Shown here piece by piece: positions 1-9,786 of a stretch of DNA of 64,000 bases. Source of the stretch: Paraphoma chrysanthemicola (taxonomy: Eukaryota; Ascomycota; Dothideomycetes; Pleosporales; Phaeosphaeriaceae); assembly GCA_020744225.1 (NCBI GenBank), contig JAGMWG010000004.1, forward strand, positions 1,426,001 through 1,490,000, read 5' to 3'. A program made the translations under genes and the position numbers. The notes below the pieces were generated by a model, which was not told the DNA's origin, made no database searches, and saw nothing but the letters and a program-made list of their open reading frames with translations. How positions within the stretch are numbered: position 1 is the first letter of the stretch; every line of letters begins with the position of its first letter.

Positions 1-1407
1 CCAGCCTGTATACAACAATTTGACTATCCGGAGGAGGAACGTGCGCGTATTATCAAGTGGCTAAACACGCCAGGTCCACCAGCAGGAGAAAGCGAGGACT
101 GTTTGTACCTTGACGTCTTTGCCCCTCCCAAAGGGAAAGAGCCTAAAGCAGTGCTATTTTGGATCCATGGTGGCGTCTATTTGTATGGATCTGGCTCATT
201 ACCGCTCTACGATGGTTCTAGTCTTGCTGCCAATTATAACGTTGTCGTGGTCACAACCAATTATCGTCTGAACGTGTTTGGCTTTCCCGGCTCACCAGAG
301 CTACCGGAAGGACAAAGTAATTTAGGGTGAGTACACTCACCAGGTGTTTGTGTCTGGGCTGATAGGAGGAACAGGCTGCTTGACCAACGACTCGCGCTAG
401 ACTGGGTGCAACGCAATATTGCAGCGTTCGGCGGTGACCCCGAGCAAGTAACAATCTTTGGCGAGAGCGCAGGTGCCGGTAGTGTCGACGCACTTATTAC
501 CACCCCACCCGATCCGCTGCCTTTCCGTGCGGCAATCATGCAATCTGGACACAAGACTCTACACCCGGAGAGCAAGGATTCGGAGAAATCCTGGAAAAGA
601 TTAGTCGAGCTTGCTGGGTGCAAGGAAACAGATGCGCTCCAGTGCATCCGCAAGAAATCAGCTCTCGAGCTAAAGGAGATTGTTGAAAGAGCAGCACTCC
701 CATTCAATACCATCCTTGATGGCGTCACTGTCAGCAAGACACCACGAAGAGATCGCCTCTCCTCAATCAACGACCCAAATGCCATTGCACGCGTACCGGT
801 CATGATGGGAACGAACGCGAACGAAGGCTCGATGTACGCATTACCGCTGGCGCAAAACACAACGGAAGAGTTTCTACATCTAGTCCTGAATTATCTGTAT
901 CCCCGTGGTCGTCCAAAAGGTCTCGTAGAAGCGCTGCTGAACGCCTATCCCTTGGGCGAAGCAGGACTGAAAACAGAGGTTGGCCGAATGGATCGCATAT
1001 TGACCGACGTACTCGGCCAATGTCCTATCAAGTTCGTAGCCGATGACAGTGCCTCAGTAGATATCCCGACCTGGCGCTACTACTTCGATGCGGGCTTTTC
1101 GAATTCTGCGCTCTTCGATGGGAGTGGAGCATACCATTCGGCAGAGATCGAGATGGTGTTTGGAACGTACAACACGACGGATGCGCCAGCCTTCCAAGTC
1201 GAGCTTAGCAGGGCTATGCAAAAGGCATGGACTGACTTCGCAAAGGACCCAATCAGAGGGCCTGGCTGGGGAAAAGTGCCTGAGATTGCGAGCTTTGGAG
1301 ACGGCTACCGTCCTGGGTCATCTGTCGCAGGGAAAGCAGTCCTTGGGGTTATTGGTGAAGATCTTGACAAAAGGTGCGCGCTGTACAAGGGATTTTACAC
1401 AGGGTAG
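1..1407 (+). CDS. Type-B carboxylesterase/lipase, 5'-truncated by window edge
   Basis: An alpha/beta-hydrolase of the carboxylesterase type-B (cholinesterase-like) family, which hydrolyses ester bonds; fungal members are often secreted. The reading frame is open from base 1, so the start lies outside the window. Exon 1 ends at 326, a 48-nt intron spans 327-374, and exon 2 runs 375-1407; splicing restores the family motif [13 protein letters not shown]. Visible signatures are [10 protein letters not shown] (about 85-120), the oxyanion-hole stretch WIHGG, the nucleophile elbow GESAGAGS (about 460-483), the acid in NANEGS (about 815-833) and the histidine in AYHSAEIE (about 1130-1153). All three catalytic residues are therefore present. 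The natural substrate cannot be told. The next gene downstream is on the same strand 0.7 kb away and looks unrelated. Confidence 0.93.
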
Positions 1408-2132
1408 TGCAATGGGAGAGTCGAGGGAATGGCAGCTTGCGGGGTCCGCAGCCCTCCAGTGCCAGTGACGGGAATGCCGTGAAGCGCCCGCATGTGGCGT
1501 ACACTAGCTCGCCGACTCTCGTCCCGATTTGGCTCAGATGAAGACGAGGCTGGCTGTCCGTGCTCATCCCTGCATTTGCGCGGCTTGGAAAGTAAGAAAC
1601 GCATGTGAGAAGTCTTTGAACTGGTTGAGAGACGGCAATGTGTGGCTATGTGAAGCCATAGTGTAGAATAGGTCTTGCGAGTGTGGTCGTTGTATGAGGC
1701 GGATGCCATTTGGCATCAATCTGCGGCCCGCGTGCACGCGCCGTCGCCAACCCTAATTAAACCGACGGAGAGGGCTCCCTTTCCTGAATTGTTCACATCA
1801 CCACTGCACGCCCCACCCCTAGCTTGAACGATCGACTTTCTAAAGCTCCGATTGGCAACACGATCACGCACGACAGAGCATGCGATCGGCTAAGCGAGAA
1901 TTGATGGCGCTGAGTGGCTGATTTTGATCCCCTATCGCAAGATGAACATGTGCAGTTTCTTGAATGGGTCGTGTGGGCGGTCTGAACGCAGCTGAAAAGC
2001 AGTCTATATACGGGTATATACGGTTGTGGTTGCATACTAATCGTCAATGATCTTCTAACTTCCGTCCCTTCGTCTCTTGTGAACTACTTCTTTTTTTGAT
2101 CTCAGCGTTTGAAGCGTTCTCGTTCTGCAATC
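1408..2132. other. Intergenic region with TATA-like promoter for the SLATT gene
   Basis: No coding region is supported. Two near-identical TATATACGG elements lie at about 2005-2013 and 2015-2023, roughly 110-130 bp before the downstream ATG. A pyrimidine-rich stretch (about 2057-2100) follows, as is usual near fungal transcription starts. Confidence 0.5.
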
Positions 2133-3661
2133 ATGAATTTCTTGCCGTCTGCGCTTCGACCGCATAGTCGCGACCACGAACGTGACCTAGAAAAAGATGG
2201 TATTTCGGCGGGTACACCACCGTACCCTCCGCCACTGTTGGCACGCCCGACAGTGCTCGAGCCAGAAGCAATGAATCAACTCAATACATTCAGACACATG
2301 GTGGGCATACACAGCACCAAAGGGTTTATCCCCACAATCATGACAAAAAGCGGCTTGCTAGGCGCAGACAATTCGCACAACAACTTGCATTTTGACGGAC
2401 GTGCCGCGCCAAATCTCGGAATCGTACGTCAAGCTTCATCAGCACTATCTGTATGATTTTCACGCATTTAACAAGGCTTCAGTACAACCGCGTCTGTCAC
2501 CGCGAAGCCCAAGCCAAACGCGGATACAAAATCGCCGCAATACTCATCAACGGTTGCCTCGGAGTCCAAATCATCGTTGCCGCCGCACTTACCGCCATGG
2601 GCGCAGCAAATTCCAACCACGTAGGCATAACAGCCTTCGGAGCCATTAATACAGTCATCGCAGGTTTGCTTACATACCTCAAGGGCTCCGGCCTCCCAAA
2701 CCGCATCAGATACTACGAAAACGAATGGAAGCACGTTCGCGAATACATTGAGCAACGCGAACGTGACTTCAGCCGGGCAGATTGCAGACTCGACGTTAAC
2801 GAAGTCGTAACCGCAATCGAAGCCATGTACGAACAAGTCAAATCTGATATCCAGAGCAATACACCAGACAACTACATTAGCGTCACAGACATTCGTGCCC
2901 GAGCCACAGCAGGATTAGCGCAGACACCACACTTGAGTGGCTCAGCAACGGCAACAGCAGGCCGGAATAAGCTCGAAGACCTCGAACTCAAATACGGCCA
3001 CAAAGTCACTGATTTCCTGGAAAGCCTCGCACATAAAGAAGAAGAGCGGCTGAAGCGCATAGAAGGCGATATTGACTCCAGCAAAGCGAAAGCCCTGGCC
3101 GCGTTGCAAGATGGCAAGAATGCGGGCAAACAGCACTGGGAGCGCGAACTCGACGATGCAAAAGTAGGCGCGAGGGACTGGGGAAACAGCGTGCAGGACA
3201 AAGGCGTGCGAATTGCGGACCGCGAGCTGGACCACGCGCGCACCGGCATTCGCGATTGGGAGCGTGACTTCGAAGAAAAAGGCGCCAGGGCCGCGGAAAG
3301 AGAACTCGAACATGCTAAGTCCGGAGTCCTGGCGCGAGGGCTGAGTTTCGCAAAACAACTTGAACAAACAAGGGACAATGTGGTGCAGCGCGGGAACGAC
3401 ATCACGCGCGATCTTGACGCCGCGAAGGCAGCGGCCTTGCAACAAGGACGGAGTTATGAAAAGGATCTTGAGGACAAGAAAGCGCGGTTTGCAGATGCGG
3501 AACGTGGGTTAGAAAGAGAAGCGGAGAGGACACGAGAGGTGGTTGGGAAGGCGGGGGAGAGTATACAGCATGCAGGCGAGGATTTGCAGAGGGCGGGGGA
3601 AGGTGTTGGAAGAGTGGCGAGGGCAGTGGAAGATGAGATACAGCCACACAGGAAGGATTAA
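2133..3661 (+). CDS. SLATT-family two-TM protein with long C-terminal coiled coil
   Basis: Two exons, 2133-2423 and 2483-3661, with a 59-nt phase-0 intron (GTACGT...TTCAG), give 489 aa. The first in-frame ATG is 2133. Residues about 75-215 resemble the fungal SLATT domain (SMODS and SLOG-associating two-TM effector domain): a short lead containing RHMVGIHS, then HREAQAKRGYKIAA and two hydrophobic helices at about 112-138 and 142-163, then YYENEWKHVREYIEQRERDF. Prokaryotic SLATT proteins are predicted membrane effectors of nucleotide-signalled conflict systems; the fungal role is not established. The remaining 270 residues are a highly charged predicted coiled coil with imperfect repeats around RELDHARTGIRDWE / RELEHAKSG. 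There is no signal peptide. It converges with the ATRR gene, with 155 bp between stop codons. Family call is by pattern recognition; function is open. Confidence 0.78.
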
Positions 3662-3816
3662 GGAAAAGAAATAAAGAGAGAGTTGAAGGATACCCGAATA
3701 ATTGTAATCATGAGATTTGATATAAATCGAAACGCCGTGCTTTGAAGGCTGTGAATCTAACATTATACATGCAGTCTTTGATACCCGTTGCGTCGACAAC
3801 AGCTCGGCCAAAATAT

Positions 3817-6800
3817 CTATATCGGCTCATCCCTTGGTTCAATCAACACCTCGTTCACTGCAACGTGTTCCGGCTGCCTGAGCGCATACACAATACTTCC
3901 CGCAATATCCTCGGGATCGAGCACCTTTGCGCCACTCGGCTCGCCAAACTTCTTCAATGCTTCTTGATCCGTGCTCATACCTAGCAGATCCGTCGCGACA
4001 TTGCCTGGCTGCACGCTCGTAACGCGTAGGCCAGTTCCAGCAGTCTCGAGACGCAAGCTCTGCAGTGTGGCTTCGACGAAGAACTTGGATGCCGAGTACA
4101 CACCTAGACCCGGGAAGACTTTGCGTCCTGCATCGGAAGATATAGCGACGAGGTGGCCCTTGTTGCGCTTCAGCATTGAGGGAACAATGCTGGAGATGAC
4201 GTTGAGCAGGCCCTTGCAATTGACGTCCACGGTTTGGTTCCACTGGTCAGTCTGTGTGTTGGCCATCATGGTGAAGTACATCACGCCAGAGACCGAGACG
4301 AAGATGTCCACTGGACCGAGCTGTTTCTCTGCAGTCGCTACAAGCGCTTCGACTTGTGCTTTGTCGGTAACATCGGTTTTCTGTGTGATCACCTTGCCCT
4401 CGCGGATGACGAGACGCTTCTTGAGATCTTCCAGAGCATCAATACGGCGCGCTGCGAGGGCCACATGGCAACCTTCGCGTGCGAGAGCTGCGGCGGTTGC
4501 TGCACCAATACCGGACGATGCGCCCATAACAACCGCAACCTTGCCGAAGAGAGGACCACGCTGTGGAAGTCTTCCTGAGCCACCAACAGCATCGTTATGA
4601 GATGGTGGTCTGGGCAGCCAGCCGCGAGCATACCAGTGGCGGGTGTATGTTTCAAGAAGGACTTGGTCGACCTTGGGGCGCTCAACAGCTGAGCGTAGTG
4701 GCCGGGTCTTGCTGTTGTCGAGAACTACAACATCTCGCAAGAACTCAATACTTGGCATTCCGCTTCGCAGAATATCAACTGTGAAGGCACCGTCACCACC
4801 CTTGGCTGAGCCTCGCTTGTCGTCCCATAAGGCGACCCACTTCTCGAATTCAAGCGGCTTCGTAGAGTAGCCGAGAGCATTGAGATCATTGAAGACCTGG
4901 CTGATATCCACTGGATCTGGATCACCAATATGGAAAACTGTCTGCTCGGCATCCATTTGGTTGCTCAAGTGTAGGATCGCCTTGCTGACGAAGTCGACTG
5001 GCGTCATCTCCGCACGCCATCCCTTCACATCTGGATAGTGCCCGATGCGCACGGACTCGACGATCAGCGCTGTCAACAAATCCCAGGCGTTGGCTGCACC
5101 AGTCTCGCTGTGACCGCTGACCGTACCGAGACGATGGATCTTGATGGGTATGCCTCGGTTCTTGGCCTCCAAAGCAAGCTGCTCAGCTACCCACTTGGTC
5201 TGACCATACCCATCCGCGAGCTTAGTGGGTACATCGTCAACCGGGAGAATTGTGTCCTCTGACCAACCCTCACGGCCCGGTGCCGGAGGAAGAACGCCAT
5301 TCGTTGAAATGTATTGCACAGTAGCGCCACCTTGCGCAGCAAGACGCAGAACTTCCCGTGTACCTCCTACATTGGGCTTTTGCAAGGCAGCATAGGGGTA
5401 AATTAGATTGACAGTGGCTGCAGCGTGAAGGATGACGTCTGTGCGGTCTGCGAGTTGGTTGAAGGCATCTGGTGATAGACCAAAGCGTTTACGAGACAAA
5501 TTGGCGGGAAGGATCTCTACACGCTCCATGATTGAATCGTTCCAGAGGCCGAAATCCAGCATGTTGCGACGGATCCTGGCGATACCAGCAGGAATATCGT
5601 CTTGTGATGAATCAGCGAAACGAACCATGCACACTATCGTTGCTGATGTATTTTCAAGCAGGTCCCTAAGCAGAAACGCGCCCAGGAAGCCTGTGACACC
5701 TGTGAGGAATACTGTCTTCGCATCCTTCAGGGCGCACACTTTCGGGTCCTTGGGCTGTATATCTTTATCGAGAACGGCGTCAGCGCGCAACACTTGTGGC
5801 AAATTCTCCTGCACTTCGGCGGTGTGGCCATCACGAATAGCCCGAACTGTGTCCAGATGCCCATTAAGCGTTGCTGGGTTGGCGAGTCGCGCGACTGGCA
5901 CTCGGAAGCCGAAAGTATTGGACAGCCGGGCAGCCAAATCAGCAAGCAAAAGAGAGTGGCCACCGAGATCGAAGAAGTTATATTCTGGCGTAATAGTGCT
6001 GGCGTTCACACCGAGAATCGAAGCCCAGCTCTCAGTAACCTGCTCGATGGTGATTGGGCTTTGCTCATATTTGCGTGCACTTCCAGTGGGTGAGGTAGGC
6101 CTTGTTGGTGGAGGCAAGTTCTTGAGATCGACCTTGCCAGAAACATCGCTGGTGGGTAGTTTGTCAAGCTCAACCCACATGGACGGGATCATGTAGTGCG
6201 CCAGGTACGGCATCAACATCCGTCTCGCAGTAGCACTCCTACCAGTCTTATCAATCTCCACTTCAGGGCGCTCTGCCGACGACTCCTGGTCCCGAACGAA
6301 GTACGCAACCAGTTGTCGGTCGATACCTTCACCAAAGGGTACGACTGCGCAGTGTCTGACCGAGAGGTGATTAACGATAGCACTCTCAACCTTTCCAGGA
6401 ACAACCGAGTATCCTCGTATCTTTATCATCGCACCAACGCGGCCAGTGATCTCGAGTAGTCCACTCGGTAGCAGCCTCGCCTTGTCACCAGTCCTGTACA
6501 TTCGAGCGCCGGTCTTCGAGCTGTAAGGATTCCGAATGAAGGCCTGTGCCGTGGTCTCAGGACGGTTGAGATATCCTCGAGCGAGTAAATGGCCACCGAC
6601 GAAAAGCTCTCCATTCTCTCCCTCATCAACCTTTTGGCCACTCTCGTCCAGGATGTAGATGTATTTTTGGTCGATCAAGGGCGGTCCAACTGGGCAGTAA
6701 GGAGCATCCTTGTCAAGCTTATCCAGCATGTCCTTGATATCACCACACGCGATCTCGTGGGTCTCACAAGCACTGTAGACATTGAGTAGCCGGGTGCTGG

Positions 6801-7671
6801 GTAGCGCTTTGATACCACGGCGAGCAAGATCGGTTGTTACAACCTCGCCATTTAGCCAGACCGTCTTCAGGTTCGGCAGCCGAGTGCTCAGCGCTTGATG
6901 GCGGGCTAGTACAGCAGCGAAGAGTGTGGGAGTAAAGAGCGTCTCGGTGATTTTCTTGTTTGCAAGCAAATCTACCAGCATGCGTGGGTCGTAGCTAGCA
7001 TCGTCCGGGACTGCAACGACCGTCGCGCCGCGCAGGAGAGGACGTATTATTTCCCAGACGAAGAAAACATTACAGGCTACTCTATCACCGGGCTGAAGAT
7101 CTGAAAGGCCAAATCTTAGGTCGTACGAAAGTACTGCGGCTCTGTGGGGGTTTGCAATACCCTTTGGTTTGCCGGTCGTTCCACTGGAATAGGCAACAAA
7201 TGACAGTCTGTCAAGATCGGTATCTTCTGGTAGCGGTGGTAGCTCAGCTTCGTCCACGTGGCCATTAGTGGTTGTTGGTTCCTCATCGAGAACAACGAGC
7301 GGTGTGCTTCCTTTGATCTTGCCGACCTCGGCGCTGATTGTGACTACGACCGCGGGTGCAGCATCCTCAAGAACGTCTGCAAGCAGGTCCGGAGGATAGG
7401 CAAGTTCCAGGACCAAGAAAGCACCACCAGCTCGCAGAGCAGCCAGACATGCGATTACATAGTTCGCTGATCGTGGTAGTAGTACGCCTACTAATGAATC
7501 GCGACCCACGCCAATGGCCCGGAGCCGATCGGCGAGGGCAGCAACCTTGTCGTGGAGTTCCTGATAAGTGTAGGAGACCTTGTCGTCCTCGAGAGCAACG
7601 AGATCGGGTGTTGACTTGACCTGTTGTGTGAAGAGAGCGGACAGGTCTTTTGAAGTATCGATGATCGTCAT
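3817..7671 (-). CDS. ATRR: NRPS-like A-T-R-R enzyme, probable glycine betaine reductase
   Basis: A single uninterrupted 1,284-aa reading frame. Domains in order: adenylation (about 1-520; A3 loop YSSGTTGKPKG at 161-171, YRTGD at 392-396); carrier (about 540-610; FFDLGGHSLL with phosphopantetheine Ser about 573); thioester reductase R1 (about 650-1000; NAD(P) loop TGVTGFLG, Tyr/Lys in GYGQTKW about 822-826); and a C-terminal short-chain dehydrogenase R2 (about 1040-1284; GASSGIG and active-site YSASK). There is no condensation or thioesterase domain. This order is that of the fungal ATRR enzyme characterised in Aspergillus nidulans, which activates glycine betaine and reduces it through betaine aldehyde to choline. 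Substrate is inferred from architecture only; an aryl- or amino-acid reductase is the alternative. No biosynthetic cluster surrounds it, which fits a primary-metabolic role. Confidence 0.88.
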   Translation of the reverse strand: MTIIDTSKDLSALFTQQVKSTPDLVALEDDKVSYTYQELHDKVAALADRLRAIGVGRDSLVGVLLPRSANYVIACLAALRAGGAFLVLELAYPPDLLADVLEDAAPAVVVTISAEVGKIKGSTPLVVLDEEPTTTNGHVDEAELPPLPEDTDLDRLSFVAYSSGTTGKPKGIANPHRAAVLSYDLRFGLSDLQPGDRVACNVFFVWEIIRPLLRGATVVAVPDDASYDPRMLVDLLANKKITETLFTPTLFAAVLARHQALSTRLPNLKTVWLNGEVVTTDLARRGIKALPSTRLLNVYSACETHEIACGDIKDMLDKLDKDAPYCPVGPPLIDQKYIYILDESGQKVDEGENGELFVGGHLLARGYLNRPETTAQAFIRNPYSSKTGARMYRTGDKARLLPSGLLEITGRVGAMIKIRGYSVVPGKVESAIVNHLSVRHCAVVPFGEGIDRQLVAYFVRDQESSAERPEVEIDKTGRSATARRMLMPYLAHYMIPSMWVELDKLPTSDVSGKVDLKNLPPPTRPTSPTGSARKYEQSPITIEQVTESWASILGVNASTITPEYNFFDLGGHSLLLADLAARLSNTFGFRVPVARLANPATLNGHLDTVRAIRDGHTAEVQENLPQVLRADAVLDKDIQPKDPKVCALKDAKTVFLTGVTGFLGAFLLRDLLENTSATIVCMVRFADSSQDDIPAGIARIRRNMLDFGLWNDSIMERVEILPANLSRKRFGLSPDAFNQLADRTDVILHAAATVNLIYPYAALQKPNVGGTREVLRLAAQGGATVQYISTNGVLPPAPGREGWSEDTILPVDDVPTKLADGYGQTKWVAEQLALEAKNRGIPIKIHRLGTVSGHSETGAANAWDLLTALIVESVRIGHYPDVKGWRAEMTPVDFVSKAILHLSNQMDAEQTVFHIGDPDPVDISQVFNDLNALGYSTKPLEFEKWVALWDDKRGSAKGGDGAFTVDILRSGMPSIEFLRDVVVLDNSKTRPLRSAVERPKVDQVLLETYTRHWYARGWLPRPPSHNDAVGGSGRLPQRGPLFGKVAVVMGASSGIGAATAAALAREGCHVALAARRIDALEDLKKRLVIREGKVITQKTDVTDKAQVEALVATAEKQLGPVDIFVSVSGVMYFTMMANTQTDQWNQTVDVNCKGLLNVISSIVPSMLKRNKGHLVAISSDAGRKVFPGLGVYSASKFFVEATLQSLRLETAGTGLRVTSVQPGNVATDLLGMSTDQEALKKFGEPSGAKVLDPEDIAGSIVYALRQPEHVAVNEVLIEPRDEPI

Positions 7672-9786
7672 CGTCTGGAATTGTTGAGGTGGAGGGAATG
7701 GGGAAGAAATGGGCTCGGAAGCGACAGGCAGCGGACGTCTATATACGTGCTCGAGTTATTCCCACGTACACGACGTCTGGATCCGCAGCTAAGGAAGAGC
7801 AATTGCACCGTGCAGAAAATTCGGGTTGGTTGGGGAGAGACTGGACAGCAACGCGATGGTTCGCTTAGGTGCCCTATCCCGTCCATCTTAGCGCACGCAA
7901 CAAGGAAACTGCAAGGGCGCCGAGCCAGCTTGCCGATGACGTTATTGCTAGCGTGGGGCTATACGTCGAGAACTCCATCCTATTGCTCGACAGCTGTACT
8001 AGAATGCGGTGGAAGGCGGTGCATGCTGTGGCCAGATCCCCACGCCGGGGTCACTTGTTCGCCGCTGACATGTCGGTGCCCCGGAGTATCGCGCACTAGC
8101 ACTGTTTGTCGGAACGTCGCTTTGGGAAGAGTAATTGCCGCACACCATCAATCTCGGATTGCTATCAGGGTGATGATAGGTCCGCATAGAATCGTCGCGT
8201 TGGGAAGAGAAGCACAGTTGCGCTGTTACCGCTGCGTTAGAGGTGACACCGCAAGCACGAACGGCCTGGGTGTCTGCGGACGACTGTAACACTAGGAATC
8301 AAGCTGAGATTGACCTACTTCACCAAAGCAACATGGAGCACAGTCGAAGTTGCATGACTGGAATGCCCAAAGTACCTTTGGAATGGATGTGTGCTGTGAC
8401 GATGTCGACGCTGGCCTCGGATCATGCATATCGGATGTCGCCGAACGGCTGTGAAAGCATCACACTTCAGCTGTCGTTCAGATTCAGACCACTGTTTTGG
8501 CCGATCGCCATAGGATATTTCATCTGTCGGCATTGCAAACAAATTGTACACCTGAAATCGGCTTTAGCATTGAGGCCTGAAGGTGATATGCGACGATCGT
8601 TTGGTGCGTAGGGAGTTGGGCTCTCAGACTCGATCTCTGACGTTCGATTAAGCTCATATCCGCATATTTGAAGAGACACTTAGCGCAAGCGGGGGGTGAT
8701 GTCTATTGTCTGGCAGCGATAGCGTTGCCAGTTGATCTGTTTGCGGGCGCATCTCGACTTTGTTGTACTGGATGCTATACTCTGTGGACTGCTATTGCTG
8801 GGATTCAACATGGCCTGACCTCCATGTTTGTACAAGTCGACATATTGTTGACATTCTCCATGGTTGTAAGTCGATTTGGAGAAGGTTAGGGCAATGTGAG
8901 ACTATCCACCGCAGAGTAGCACGACTAAATCGTCTTTGTTTCAACACGATTCTTCGCAAAACTCCTTTTGAGCCTGAGCTCGCCAAAAATTTTGCTCTAT
9001 GCCATTCCAAGTACCGTCGCTACTGCATGAAGACTGTCGCGCGCGCTTGGCATGGGTCGTAAGTAAGATGGGTCGACAATGTAGGGATTGAAGAGCTCTA
9101 AAGACCTGAGGACAAGCTTTCCACGGAAGATCGTCTGTACAAGGACTTCTTCTAGGTATTTAAGTAATGCTAGAGGCGGAAGAGATTGTGAGCAGAAGAC
9201 AAGTGCTCTCCATTGAAAGGTCTTCAGCGAGTGCGGAGAACACTAGCGGGGAAGCGCTAAGCTGTATTTGACGCGCCCCACACTCCAACGAAGTGGATTC
9301 ACATTTCAGGGCATAACCAGAGTGCTATTAGAAATACACGGCGTATCATTTCTTAAGTTTGGCAAGATATATTCAGCCACGTGATTCTGGTATTCCGCTG
9401 GTTAGTTGGCCTCAGCACTTCCTAGACGCATTTACATCATTCTACACGCGTAGCATAACACTAGTAAATTATTGAATGCCTCCAAGCGACCACAAGAATC
9501 AGTCTTTAGCAGTAAATGAACATATCCAGACTATCAAACCAAGACGATGGGTTTAGTGATTCTTAGGGTACCAATATACAGAGTGCACGGCCGAATGTAG
9601 TTGGCGTTAAATTTTGATTGCTCGATCAGATCCTTAATCTTGCACATCTTCAAACCTATGAGCATGCGTTGCTGGGAAACGCCAGACGTACACTGTGCCA
9701 ACAGTTTTAACGACTGTACTTCCCCTCCCTTCAAGGAAATGTCTGCTGGACCATAACATAACAACCCACAAGTCCCAATACCTTAA
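7672..9786. other. Intergenic region, no gene seen
   Basis: It separates the start of the ATRR gene from the stop of the rvt gene. Open frames here have random-looking, Cys/Arg-rich translations, no introns that join them and no recognisable domain. The part from about 9300 to 9780 is visibly more AT-rich. No tRNA or repeat was recognised. Confidence 0.6.
7740..7745 (-). promoter_or_regulatory. TATA-like element upstream of the ATRR gene
   Basis: A TATATA core lies about 70 bp upstream of the ATG at 7671 and reads cacgTATATAgacg on the minus strand. This is position and motif only; no transcription start is known. Confidence 0.4.

Noticed and set aside
3817..7671. Secondary-metabolite cluster around the NRPS-like gene
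   Set aside because: Neighbours are a SLATT membrane protein and an rvt gene; no tailoring enzyme, transporter or cluster regulator is adjacent.
7681..8289. 202-aa open frame upstream of the ATRR gene
   Set aside because: Composition not protein-like; it overlaps the ATRR promoter and TATA element.
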